Source: Candidatus Bathyarchaeota archaeon (GTDB lineage: Archaea > Thermoproteota > Bathyarchaeia > Bathyarchaeales > Bathycorpusculaceae). Taken from it: a DNA stretch of 18,842 nt. This document shows, piece by piece, positions 6,487 through 13,584 of this stretch. The notes under the pieces were generated by a model that saw nothing but the letters and a program-made list of their open reading frames with translations, had not been told where the DNA came from and ran no database searches. Location: positions 1 to 18,842 of the forward strand of contig JAGTQT010000019.1 of assembly GCA_018396615.1 (NCBI GenBank). Reading direction: 5' to 3'. The translations under genes were made by a program, and so were the position numbers. Position 1 is the stretch's first letter. The number at the start of each line of letters is the position of its first letter.

Positions 6487-7302
6487 TTATTTTACTGCTA
6501 TAATGAGCATATCTTCTTCCCCTCGTTGGATACTCTCAATTTTTCTAAAGCTTGCTTCTTTTAGCACTTTGACAAAGTTTTGGAATGTCCACTTGATTCT
6601 TGAGTTCATTGTAAAGGCTATCTCGCCTCTAATTCGACCGCTTTCTTCGATGAGGTAGATGTGGTTTTCAAGAATCCCTTCTTGGGTCTTCTCAGGAATT
6701 TCGACATGTATCACTCTCAAACTGTCTCGCTCTACTGGTGGCTCAATTTCGAATTGCTTTCTCTTCTGCCATTCCTTTTCAATTAGATTCTTTAGGTCCC
6801 TTTTTGTATACTCTTGAGGAGGACTGCAGAATATGAATTTTCCATCATTTTTAAGTACTGACTATATGCCCTTGGCCGACGCTCTTAATGTCTTGTAATT
6901 TTCTATCTCATCAAAATAGTCGCTATACACACAGTCATATCTGCGGTTACAATTCTTACCTAACTCTTCGTAACGTGAACGGAAAAACTTTATCCTTAAC
7001 CCTTGTTCTTTCGCTAATTTTGGTGCGTATTTGATGGCAATAGCGCTCGCATCAGAACCTTCAACCTTGTAACCCATCTTTGCAAACATCACCGTCTTAA
7101 AGCCAAGGCCACACGAACAATCTAATATGGACCTCACCCGTAGCTTGGAGAGAATTGAAAAAACTGGCTGCAAGGCGCGTTTGGTCCTTTCCCAATGTTC
7201 AGACGCCCATATCTCCCTCGTAAACCATGACCACTTCCAAATAGTATCCCAACTCTCTTCTTCACTGGAAGAAATCGAAATTTCAATAGGTTCTATCCCC
7301 AT
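6487..7302 (-). pseudogene. SAM-dependent methyltransferase interrupted by one in-frame TAG
   Basis: A continuous class I methyltransferase frame of 270 sense codons, broken only by TAG at 6864-6862. The front part has motif I, ILDCSCGLGFKTVMFAKMG, then EGSDAS, and YDCVYSDYFDEI. After the TAG the same frame continues with SVLKNDGKFIFCSPP, the expected beta-strand after the catalytic core, and runs to a TAA at 6487. There is no frameshift. The broken codon falls where many relatives have an ordinary residue before the VLK strand (a Tyr codon is one base away), so a recent nonsense mutation is the simplest reading. Readthrough, an assembly error or a recoded amber cannot be excluded. The substrate is unknown. 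The short frame 6487-6720 is the tail of this gene, not a separate gene. Confidence 0.7.
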
Positions 7303-7548
7303 CTTATTTCCTCCTATTGAAAATCTATGTACGCCTATATTATATCAAGGTTGATAAATTTTCTACATGGAGCAAACAGAGCCTAAAGACCCCATCTCGA
7401 TAACTTGGCTCTTCTGAGTAGACCAGTAGGCTTTTCCTATTGTTTTGGTGTCAAAGGATATTTGAAAACGCCCTTTTTCTATAAAACGAATTCTCAGTAA
7501 TCGTAGATATAGAAAACCAAGAATTTAAGCGCAACTTGGATATTTTAG

Positions 7549-7669
7549 CGCCGGGGAAGGGATTCGAACCCCTGCGAGCCAAAGGCCCACTGGCTTACCT
7601 GTCTTCAGCCCTCTTCGTTTTTGCTTACGGATCTCGAGGCCAGCGCGATAACCACTCCGCCACCCCGGC
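7549..7669 (-). tRNA. tRNA-Ser(CGA) with a 37-nt intron
   Basis: Read on the minus strand, the acceptor GCCGGGG pairs with CCCCGGC over 7 bp, with discriminator G as in archaeal tRNA-Ser. The D arm is GCG/CGC. The anticodon stem is CTGGC/GCCAG. The loop begins CT-CGA-G, giving anticodon CGA (codon UCG). The intron lies after position 37, between CTCGAG and A-GCCAG. A long type II variable arm, GGGCC-TTT-GGCTC, confirms Ser. The T arm is AGGGG-TTCGAAT-CCCTT. Mature length is 84 nt without CCA, which is not encoded. I could not draw a strict bulge-helix-bulge at the splice sites, so it may be a relaxed one. The 3' end is the proposed attachment site of the island to its left. Confidence 0.9.
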
Positions 7670-7714
7670 TCATCTTAAAAGTCTGTACAGTAGCTTTTAG
7701 CTTTATCCAGCAGG

Positions 7715-8881
7715 CTACTTGTTCAAGATTATCTGAGCGTGCTCAACGTTCATATATGCCCCTAATTCTTCCACCGTACGGTGAAGTTCAGTTGTGGTTT
7801 CTGCGTCAAGTTGTTCGAAAGGCTCGATGGCCACGGTGAGTTTTCTGCTTGTCTTTTTGTGGGTCCATGTGCCGGCTATGTGTCCGTTGATGAGCAGCGT
7901 TGCGGCTACTTCGCCGACGACTGGACGGTAGACTCTTTGAAGAAGCTCTTTGCGTATTATTCGTGTGCGATCTTTGTGGCCTAGGACGTATGAGTCGTAT
8001 TTGGGCAGCAAGCGTATAGGCGCCTTCTCCTCCATGTTTAGCTTTTTCAACACCTCAAAATCATTCTTAGTTAGCCAGTAGGCTTCTCTGGACCCCTGTA
8101 CGTGTATCTCTTTGATTTCTGCTAAGCATTCTTGAATTGTGGTTTTGGCTTCGCTTGTCAGTAACCCGCTCCAGCATGCAAAGTCCTGTGCGGTTGCAGG
8201 TCCATAGCCGTGTAGGTATTTCAAAAGCAGTTTTCTTCTTGCAGTGGCTTCGTCAGTTTTGTCCAAGTTTATTTTGGGAAGCCACTTGTCAAGTCTTGCG
8301 AAGCATGCTTCTTTTCCGCATGGTTCAGCGGAGACTGTTAGGCCAAGATACGCGGTTTCCTTTAGAATCCCTCCCCACGCTGAGAATATTTTGATAGAGA
8401 TTTCGGCTTTGTCTTTGAGTGCTAAGAAAACTTTTTCGCCGAGTTTCTTCCTTGTGAGAGGGCCTTGGCTTAGGGCTTGCTGGATTTTTGGGTAGAGGAG
8501 GTTTTTTCTTTTCTCAAGTGATGGCCACTCTGGGCGATGCATGAATCTACCATGGTGCTCAAACCACATTCTTCTCAGCGCGTTAATGTAGATGGGTAGG
8601 TCTCTCGACGGAAAAACGTGCAGAGTCCCTCTCATGACCCATGTTTTCACCAAGCTTTTTTCTTTGTAAAGTGCGTGATCAAGCATTTCCGGTTTGAAGT
8701 CTTGGATTCTGTTCCATAGAGACAGGTAGGGGGTGGAGGGAAGTTGTGAGTGCAAGCCGCAGATGCGGTCGACCACGTCGATGATTTTGCGGTGGTCTGC
8801 TTTGTGTAGTAGAAAGTGGTTGGCAAAATAGAGCCTTGTCAGCGTCGCCGGCGAAATTGTTTCTAGGTCTGCTTCTGTCAA
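7715..8881 (-). CDS. Winged-helix DNA-binding protein, AlkZ/YcaQ-like (HTH_42)
   Basis: 388 residues from TTG at 8881. The frame is open further up to a TTG at 9016, but TTG 8881 has AAGGAG about 10 bp upstream and gives the family's usual length. The family match starts at LTRLYFANHFLL. Marks are ICGLHSQ (about 41-46), LVKTWVMRGTLHVFPSRD (about 78-95), a winged-helix middle with KYLHGYGPATAQDFACWSG, and the C-terminal LLPKYDSYVLGHKDR and GTWTHKK. Bacterial relatives are DNA glycosylases that excise bulky or crosslinked adducts. The catalytic QxQ or QxD motif is HSQ here, so activity is uncertain. It may be a repair glycosylase or a non-catalytic DNA-binding protein. It diverges from the small winged-helix gene at 9068. 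Confidence 0.85.
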   Translation of the reverse strand: MTEADLETISPATLTRLYFANHFLLHKADHRKIIDVVDRICGLHSQLPSTPYLSLWNRIQDFKPEMLDHALYKEKSLVKTWVMRGTLHVFPSRDLPIYINALRRMWFEHHGRFMHRPEWPSLEKRKNLLYPKIQQALSQGPLTRKKLGEKVFLALKDKAEISIKIFSAWGGILKETAYLGLTVSAEPCGKEACFARLDKWLPKINLDKTDEATARRKLLLKYLHGYGPATAQDFACWSGLLTSEAKTTIQECLAEIKEIHVQGSREAYWLTKNDFEVLKKLNMEEKAPIRLLPKYDSYVLGHKDRTRIIRKELLQRVYRPVVGEVAATLLINGHIAGTWTHKKTSRKLTVAIEPFEQLDAETTTELHRTVEELGAYMNVEHAQIILNK

Positions 8882-9067
8882 AAGCGGGTTCTCCTTCTTT
8901 TTTTCGGCGTGTTTGCATTCGATGCTAGTATGTTGCGGCTTTCTATGTAGAGAGCTTTGGCTGTCTTGATAAGCACTGCGGTCGAGGGGCGCTTGCGTGT
9001 CAAGGGGTAACCACAATCAAGATTAGGGGAACCGCATTTAATAATAGCGGAAACTGAGGAAAACTGC

Positions 9068-9343
9068 TTGTCCGACGACGAGAGGAGAACGAAGTACGAT
9101 ATCTACGCAGATGTTATAGACATTATTGCGAGAAAGAATCTGTGCTCGCTTACGAGAATCTCTTATGGGGCTAATATGCCTGTGGATCGCACGAAAAAGA
9201 TTTTGGCGTTTCTGGTTTCTCATGGATTTGTTAATGAGGTTAATGTTGACGATTCGAAGAAGTATAGGGCTACGAAGTGGGGTTTAGAGTTTTTAGAGAC
9301 CTTTAAGCGGATGCGTAAGTTCTTCGCGGCGCTGGAAGAGTAG
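9068..9343 (+). CDS. Small winged-helix transcriptional regulator
   Basis: 91 residues starting at TTG. The fold pattern is an archaeal winged helix of the ArnR1/COG3432 type: TKYDIYADVIDIIA (helix 1), SLTRISYGANMPVDRTKKILAFLVSHGFV (helix-turn-helix) and KKYRATKWGLEFLETFKRM (wing, then a dimerisation helix). Such proteins are DNA-binding regulators with no ligand domain; the target is unknown. It runs divergently from the AlkZ-like gene and ends 13 bp from the convergent TFS gene. Confidence 0.8.
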   Translation: MSDDERRTKYDIYADVIDIIARKNLCSLTRISYGANMPVDRTKKILAFLVSHGFVNEVNVDDSKKYRATKWGLEFLETFKRMRKFFAALEE

Positions 9344-9356
9344 GAAAATAGTCGGT

Positions 9357-9707
9357 TTAGCTGTATTCTCTGAAGGTGTAGCTGCATTTTGTGCAGCGTA
9401 GAAACTGGGTGGAGGATTCGTCAGCGCCTCTTGTCTGAACCTGCCAGACGTATGCCGTGTTGTTTCCGCATTTAGGGCATTCAACTCGAACGGTTGGTAG
9501 TGTTCGCAGTTTTTGCTCTTCTTTGCTAATTACGGCTACAAGTTCCTGCGGCTTGTGCTGGATGACTTTGGCTACTTTAGGCTCAATCTTCTTGTCTGCT
9601 AAGGGTTTTTTGTAGCCGCATTTGGGGCAGGAAAAAGTCAGAGGTGATGTTTCGGTTTTTCCTTTTTTCGGTACAAGCCGCGTTCCACATTTGGGACAAA
9701 ATTCCAT
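9357..9707 (-). CDS. tfs: Transcription factor S (TFIIS/RPB9-like)
   Basis: 116 residues with two zinc ribbons. The N-terminal one uses Cys4, Cys7, Cys27 and Cys30. The C-terminal TFIIS-C ribbon uses Cys77, Cys80, Cys105 and Cys108. The acidic hairpin that reaches the polymerase active site to stimulate cleavage of backtracked RNA is QTRGADES, with Asp96 and Glu97 kept. The usual form is RSADE, so Ser is replaced by Gly here. The linker (about 31-70) is Lys-rich. A TATA box, GGTTTAAATG (minus strand of 9751-9760), lies about 45 bp before the ATG, so the gene has its own promoter. Confidence 0.92.
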   Translation of the reverse strand: MEFCPKCGTRLVPKKGKTETSPLTFSCPKCGYKKPLADKKIEPKVAKVIQHKPQELVAVISKEEQKLRTLPTVRVECPKCGNNTAYVWQVQTRGADESSTQFLRCTKCSYTFREYS

Positions 9708-9750
9708 GACTTTTACACCGCTAACCGTTTGTTTTCCCTTAACATTGTTC

Positions 9751-9760
9751 CATTTAAACC
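9751..9760 (-). promoter_or_regulatory. TATA box of the transcription factor S gene
   Basis: GGTTTAAATG on the minus strand, preceded by A-rich AAGAAAA as a possible BRE. The expected start site is near 9727, leaving a leader of about 20 nt. Confidence 0.55.
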
Positions 9761-9786
9761 TTTTCTTGTTACAATAATAACTAACA

Positions 9787-10374
9787 CTAAGTAGTAGTTA
9801 TGCCTGAGGCGATAAGATGTGCTACGCGAAGCGGTTCGGGGATGTTGCTTCGAGTTGAGGTTACCTTCAAGATTTTGACAGCGTCTTCCTTTGCGATGCC
9901 GGCGACCTGCATGTATATTTTCTCTTTCTTATCGTTGGCAAGCACCTCGAAGGGTTCGCCAGATGATTTTATGATTTGCCAGCGCTTTTCACAGTCAGGC
10001 AGATTTTTTAGTGCAACGTAAATGTCGCTGAGGTTAGGTTTTTCTCGGGTAACCGTGATCACGGGCAGATGGATTTCCATGCTAAGTCTCTTTATGTCCA
10101 CTATGTTGAAGCCGGCGAACGTCATGCCGTTGAGGAAGACGGCGCGAAGCTGCTTGTGATGTGGGGAGCTAAGAATCATCGAGGCTATCTTGTCTGTAGC
10201 GTCTAACCCGTCTACTTCGACTTTCGTGTGGAGCACTCCATCAAGCCATTGTCCGCCGCGGAAGACAACGCCGACAACGAGTGCGTAGCCTTCTTGGTGG
10301 GGAACAAATACGCCATCGTCAACTCCAAGAATTCGGATTTCAGGCTTAATTACTCGAAATCTCTTATGCGCCAA
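9787..10374 (-). CDS. DUF99 family protein (endonuclease V-like fold)
   Basis: 195 residues, the usual DUF99 (COG1628) length. Marks are the opening RFRVIKPEIRILGVDDG with the LGVDD acidic strand, VVGVVFRGGQWLDGVL, AVFLNGMTFAGFNIVDI, LPVITVTREKPN, and the C-terminal STRSNIPEPLRVAHLIASGI. Structurally DUF99 belongs with endonuclease V (RNase H-like), suggesting action on deaminated or otherwise altered nucleic acid, but no biochemical role is firmly known. The start is TTG. It diverges from the RNase III-family gene and sits among RNA-processing genes. Confidence 0.88.
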   Translation of the reverse strand: MAHKRFRVIKPEIRILGVDDGVFVPHQEGYALVVGVVFRGGQWLDGVLHTKVEVDGLDATDKIASMILSSPHHKQLRAVFLNGMTFAGFNIVDIKRLSMEIHLPVITVTREKPNLSDIYVALKNLPDCEKRWQIIKSSGEPFEVLANDKKEKIYMQVAGIAKEDAVKILKVTSTRSNIPEPLRVAHLIASGITTT

Positions 10375-10465
10375 AATTGTTTCCCCGTTATGCTGGAATG
10401 ATGTGAAGCTAGGAGAACGTTATAAGTTTAGCTTATGCATAAACCGTCATAAGGGGAGTTCTTTC

Positions 10466-10855
10466 GTGACGAAGTCGCGGTATTCCTTTGTAGCTATTCA
10501 TCATAGCCTAGCAGAAGTGCTTGCAGATAGAGGGCTTGCATCTCTTGGTGACTCGTTTGTGAATTTTGTTTGCTCCATCGCCTTGTCAAACAAGATGGGA
10601 AAGCCTATCGGCACAAAAGTAAAGGGGAAGGTGCTGGCGGAAGCATTGAAGAAGGCAGAACTGCGTGGGCATGCGCCGTCAAGAAGGACTAGGCATATGC
10701 TTGCAGATGCGGCTGAAGCGTTGATGGCGTATGCTTGGCTTAATGGATACGTGGAATTCGGCGAGTGTGTTTCAACATTAGAAAAAGCGGAGACCTTGGT
10801 TGAGGGTCTAGGCAGACTGCTGGCGAAGGCGGCGTGCAGGATTAGGTTTTCTTGA
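10466..10855 (+). CDS. Minimal RNase III-family protein
   Basis: 129 residues from GTG at 10466, chosen because AAGGGGAG lies 7 bp upstream. A GTG at 10403 is in frame but adds a stretch without family resemblance. The protein is a lone RNase III fold with no double-stranded-RNA-binding domain. It contains LADRGLASLGDSFVNFV, which keeps LGDS of the signature but lacks the preceding Glu of LEFLGD, and LADAAEALMAYAWL, which keeps the second D-x-x-E pair. Small archaeal RNase III-family proteins of this kind are of uncertain activity; the missing Glu could mean altered catalysis. Its 3' end overlaps rpoL by 14 bp, tail to tail. Confidence 0.78.
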   Translation: MTKSRYSFVAIHHSLAEVLADRGLASLGDSFVNFVCSIALSNKMGKPIGTKVKGKVLAEALKKAELRGHAPSRRTRHMLADAAEALMAYAWLNGYVEFGECVSTLEKAETLVEGLGRLLAKAACRIRFS

Positions 10856-11126
10856 GAGCTTTTTCAAGCTCTTTCATGAAAACTTCGTTGATTTTTCGTG
10901 TTTTCTCGGCGGCTCTCCTCAAGGCAGGTTCAGGTCTAGCGTTGCCTTTCATGCGGACATAAATGATTGGGTTTGATGCCAAGGGGTGCGGAACGTTGTA
11001 GCCGGCTAACTCTACGGTTTCGTCTTCTAAAAGCCTTTTCTGCAGAAGATTGCAGAGTGTGTGCCCAGCGCCTTCAACCTCTATCTCCAGTTCAGTTGGA
11101 GTTTTTTTCAATATTTTTACTTCCAT
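10842..11126 (-). CDS. rpoL: DNA-directed RNA polymerase subunit L
   Basis: 94 residues from ATG 11126, preceded by GAGGAGAG. The longer frame up to 11210 lacks family similarity and runs back into csl4. RpoL (Rpo11; the AC19/RPB11 counterpart) pairs with subunit D to start polymerase assembly. The RPB11 signature is clear: EVEGAGHTLCNLLQKRLLED, then VELAGYNVPHPLASNPIIYV (an almost invariant region), and a long C-terminal helix (AEKTRKINEVFMKELEKAL). It follows csl4 by 19 bp and so is in the same transcript. Confidence 0.95.
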   Translation of the reverse strand: MEVKILKKTPTELEIEVEGAGHTLCNLLQKRLLEDETVELAGYNVPHPLASNPIIYVRMKGNARPEPALRRAAEKTRKINEVFMKELEKALKKT

Positions 11127-11145
11127 TCCGAGTTCTCTCCTCACG

Positions 11146-11727
11146 CTATGTTGGTCTCTTTCCGTAGTCAAATGCGGTTTTACGTTTTTCTGTTCTTCCG
11201 CATCTAGCACAATGCATCATGTATCGCCTTGGCTCCAGCAGGTAGCCGCAGTTAGAGCAGAAAGCGTAGATAACACCAAGGTCTTTGTCCTTAGTTGTTA
11301 AATGGTAGGTGCGATTCTTCTCGCTGATAACGCGGGCGCGTATAATGTCGCCGGGCTTGCAGACGTCAAACATCGACTCGACGTATCTCATCTGAACGTC
11401 AGAAACATGTAATACCGCCGTAAATATTCCTGAAAGGTCTTTTTTGTCTACGTTGAAGATGCGAATATTCGCGTTCTGTGTTTGTACGCTTGAGACTTGC
11501 CCTATAACAGTGCTTCCTATTTTTGGAACTTTAATGCCACGTAGCGTGGGGTAAACTGTCACCCGTTTTTGAGCTAAATCGAAAAGGCTTTTTCCAATAA
11601 TCTTGGAGTAGATAACGCCGTTTTTCACGTAGGTTCCAACGTCCGGCGTGAATTCTTCTATTACGCCTAGGCGATCGCCTGGCGAGACAATCTGGCTTTT
11701 TTTGTGTCCCGAGCCTTTTGCTGCCAT
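11146..11727 (-). CDS. csl4: Exosome RNA-binding subunit Csl4
   Basis: 193 residues from ATG 11727, which has AAGTGA as a weak ribosome-binding site; ATG 11757 is an alternative nearer the predicted transcript start. There is an N-terminal domain (VSPGDRLGVIEEF, GTYVKNGVIYSKIIG), an S1 RNA-binding domain (about 68-150) and a C-terminal zinc ribbon with Cys157, Cys160, Cys173 and Cys176. Csl4 caps the archaeal RNA exosome, binds substrates and links the complex to DnaG. A TATA-like AGATATACT (minus strand of about 11798-11806) suggests that csl4-rpoL has a promoter of its own besides any upstream readthrough. Confidence 0.93.
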   Translation of the reverse strand: MAAKGSGHKKSQIVSPGDRLGVIEEFTPDVGTYVKNGVIYSKIIGKSLFDLAQKRVTVYPTLRGIKVPKIGSTVIGQVSSVQTQNANIRIFNVDKKDLSGIFTAVLHVSDVQMRYVESMFDVCKPGDIIRARVISEKNRTYHLTTKDKDLGVIYAFCSNCGYLLEPRRYMMHCARCGRTEKRKTAFDYGKRPT

Positions 11728-11797
11728 ATAATTCACTTTCTCTGCATAGTCATGCATGTTACTGATTTTCTGTTACGAAACATGATGCTCGTAAAGC

Positions 11798-11848
11798 AGT
11801 ATATCTCTAGTCCCTGTAGCCTCTCAATAAACCTTTTGATTTCAAAAG
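11798..11848 (-). promoter_or_regulatory. csl4 promoter region with TATA-like box and palindrome
   Basis: The TATA-like GATATACT lies at about 11798-11806. Upstream of it is the palindrome CTTTTGA-TT-TCAAAAG (11833-11848), with perfect 7-bp arms. The palindrome may be a regulator site or a weak transcript terminator for the METTL5-like gene, whose stop is 26 bp away. The interval holds no gene. Confidence 0.35.
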
Positions 11849-11873
11849 CCCTCTAAGTTGTTTTGAGAACGGC

Positions 11874-12554
11874 TTATTTGTGTATGACATAGAGGTCTAC
11901 AAGAAATACGTGCTTTTTCTTAGTGTGGAAAGCAAACATATGCGGAATACTCATAGCCATCTTGTATACAGCCCAGATTCTTCCGCCGTGAGCTTCAATG
12001 AAGGCTTCTAGGAAAGGAGAAGGCTGAGCAGGAATCGCTTCATTTTTATGCTTTTTCAGAGCTTCAAAGATTTTTGAGTCGCGGCAGATGCTCTTGTGAA
12101 GAGAATAGACTACTGTGCCGACCTGCAGAGCTTTTTCCAGAAATCTTTGGTCTACACCGCGTTTCTGCACGCCGAAAGGAGGGTTTTGCAGAACTGTGTC
12201 AAATTGTCCGGCAATTGCGTCTATGTCGGTTACCACCCACTGCACCTTTTCAGCGCCCAGCTTTGCAGCATTGACTGCAGCTATCTTTACCGCTGTTCTA
12301 TCAATGTCTACGCCGACAACTTCTCTGGCGCCTAACAGCGCGGCGCCTATTGCTAGTCTGCCTGTTCCGCAGCCAAGATCCAAAACCTTTTTGCCCACAA
12401 TGTTCTGGTTGGAGTATGCCGCAATGTAAAGCATCATAGCTGCAGTTTCGGCTGGAATAGTGTACTGCTCGAGACTTGGGCTGGGAGTTGGATGAGGCGC
12501 TGTCTTCGAAAGCAGCAACTCCAAGTCTAGCTTTCTAGCAAGCCTCTTTTGCAT
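11874..12554 (-). CDS. METTL5-like N6-adenine RNA methyltransferase
   Basis: 226 residues from ATG 12554, which has GGAGG 4 bp upstream; the frame beyond that reads over dph2 and lacks similarity. It is a class I methylase with LEQY (28-31), motif I VLDLGCGTGRLAIGA (57-71), acidic GVDID (81-85), and the amino-methylating motif NPPFG (124-128). Eukaryotic METTL5 makes m6A in 18S rRNA. The archaeal family is inferred to act on rRNA or another structured RNA. Its start lies inside the 3' end of dph2 (28-bp overlap), so the two are translationally linked. Confidence 0.88.
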   Translation of the reverse strand: MQKRLARKLDLELLLSKTAPHPTPSPSLEQYTIPAETAAMMLYIAAYSNQNIVGKKVLDLGCGTGRLAIGAALLGAREVVGVDIDRTAVKIAAVNAAKLGAEKVQWVVTDIDAIAGQFDTVLQNPPFGVQKRGVDQRFLEKALQVGTVVYSLHKSICRDSKIFEALKKHKNEAIPAQPSPFLEAFIEAHGGRIWAVYKMAMSIPHMFAFHTKKKHVFLVDLYVIHK

Positions 12555-13525
12555 AGGTCCTCCCAAGACATTGTGCCAGCAACCACAAAAACCTCTGCGG
12601 GGGTTAGCACTGGCTTTCGGAACCGTGAATAATCGTCGATGGAAACTCGCGGGCAAGACGTATTGACGAAGGCATCGACTGATGGAAAACTTTGCAGGAT
12701 GTCTGGAGCTACTTCTGTTACGGCGAAAAGAAATGCTTTTTTGCCATGCTTCTCAAGCGTTTTCTTGATTTCTAAGGCTTTTTCCATCCTTTTCTGTCCC
12801 GGTTTTAGTCCCACTAGGATGGCGAAGGTTTGGGCTTTTTTGGCTTCGTTTATGCATGCCCAGCGCTGCTTCAATATTTCTTCAGCCTTCTCGATTGCAA
12901 ATGCGCGATGCTCATAGGGATCGGCGACCACTACCGGCTTGGATGTTGAGAGCGCCACACCCAAGGCGTGAAAGCGTCCGCCGCCTACGAAGAGGAAAGC
13001 GTCAACGTCGCTGGCTGCTGCTTTTGCATTGCTATAGTCGCATCCAATCACCTGTCCGGCGTAAGCAAGGTGCCCAGCGTCGCCTACGATCACGGTTTTT
13101 CCGTGTTGGTTAAGAATTTCTTTAACCCTGCCTAGTTTGTGGACGTGCTGCACCGTGGTGGTTAAACCTATTTTTTGCCACTTTTCCAGCAAGGGAACAG
13201 CCTCTTCCACCGCTTTATCCACGCTATTGGTCGCCTTTGCCTCCACATACACTGTAGCTACACGTTCATGTTTCAACATTCTCGAGTGCCCAAAATGAAT
13301 TACGAGATCAGCATCCAAGCTTTCAGCCACCTCGGTAGCCAGATCACACGCTCCGTAGCAAGGGTCAGCTGAAACTATGGCAAGTGCACCTTCTTTTTCA
13401 ATAATCTCGGCTAAACGGGATGCTTCACGTCTCAGTCCGTCTGGAAGCTGGATAACTACACGCTTAGCTTCATGGCTGCGGATTTCCTGCTTTATTCTTT
13501 CTTCTTCCAGATCGAAACCGCCCAA
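12527..13525 (-). CDS. dph2: Diphthamide biosynthesis enzyme Dph2 (3-amino-3-carboxypropyl transferase)
   Basis: 332 residues starting at TTG. It transfers the 3-amino-3-carboxypropyl group of SAM to the target histidine of elongation factor 2, the first step of diphthamide formation, using a noncanonical radical-SAM 4Fe-4S cluster. The cluster cysteines are visible: DPCYGACD (Cys56/Cys60), IGCDYSN (Cys162) and NTSCPR (Cys291). Their spacing matches the archaeal homodimeric enzyme. Other marks are QLPDGLRR at the N terminus and VIHFGHSRM. It is downstream of ppsA by about 60 bp and overlaps the methylase gene that follows, in the same minus-strand string. Confidence 0.94.
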   Translation of the reverse strand: MGGFDLEEERIKQEIRSHEAKRVVIQLPDGLRREASRLAEIIEKEGALAIVSADPCYGACDLATEVAESLDADLVIHFGHSRMLKHERVATVYVEAKATNSVDKAVEEAVPLLEKWQKIGLTTTVQHVHKLGRVKEILNQHGKTVIVGDAGHLAYAGQVIGCDYSNAKAAASDVDAFLFVGGGRFHALGVALSTSKPVVVADPYEHRAFAIEKAEEILKQRWACINEAKKAQTFAILVGLKPGQKRMEKALEIKKTLEKHGKKAFLFAVTEVAPDILQSFPSVDAFVNTSCPRVSIDDYSRFRKPVLTPAEVFVVAGTMSWEDLCKRGLLES

Positions 13526-13584
13526 GCTGAAGCCTCACAAATTCCTAGAAAATCGCGAATCTAACCGCGAAGAAGCTGGCTCTA

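Larger units (their letters stand above)
428..7564. mobile_element. Putative layered integration island at the 3' end of tRNA-Ser(CGA)
   Basis: The region is bounded on the right by the intact tRNA-Ser 3' end (7549-7564). Inside it and at its left edge are three partial copies of that 3' end (429, 4351 and 6347), all in tRNA orientation and on the 3' side. Tyrosine-recombinase elements that use a tRNA 3' end as attB leave this arrangement. The three intervals carry two toxin-antitoxin pairs, a nuclease-like gene, a domain-fusion gene and a broken methyltransferase, and by eye they look more A+T-rich than the right half. No integrase, replication gene or insertion-sequence transposase is visible, so this would be a decayed or non-autonomous island. 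The boundaries are inferred. Confidence 0.45.

Noticed and set aside
6487..6720. Separate small gene of 77 codons
   Set aside because: It is in the same frame as the methyltransferase upstream, and the sequence between is open apart from one TAG. It is the tail of that broken gene.
6862..6864. Pyrrolysine codon
   Set aside because: Neighbouring genes end in TAG, no pyl genes are visible, and the protein is not a methylamine methyltransferase. A nonsense mutation is simpler.
428..7564. Integron-like cassette array
   Set aside because: The shared sequence is a tRNA 3' end, not attC hairpins. The segments hold multi-gene cargo on both strands and no integron integrase is seen.
7670..7714. Linked second tRNA or small RNA beside tRNA-Ser
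   Set aside because: Only 45 bp lie between the tRNA 5' end and the next gene's stop, and no cloverleaf parts are visible.
11127..11210. N-terminal extension of rpoL
   Set aside because: It overlaps the csl4 coding end and has no RpoL similarity. ATG 11126 has a good ribosome-binding site and gives the normal length.
12555..12656. N-terminal extension of the METTL5-like gene
   Set aside because: It reads over dph2 in another frame without family similarity. ATG 12554 has GGAGG upstream.
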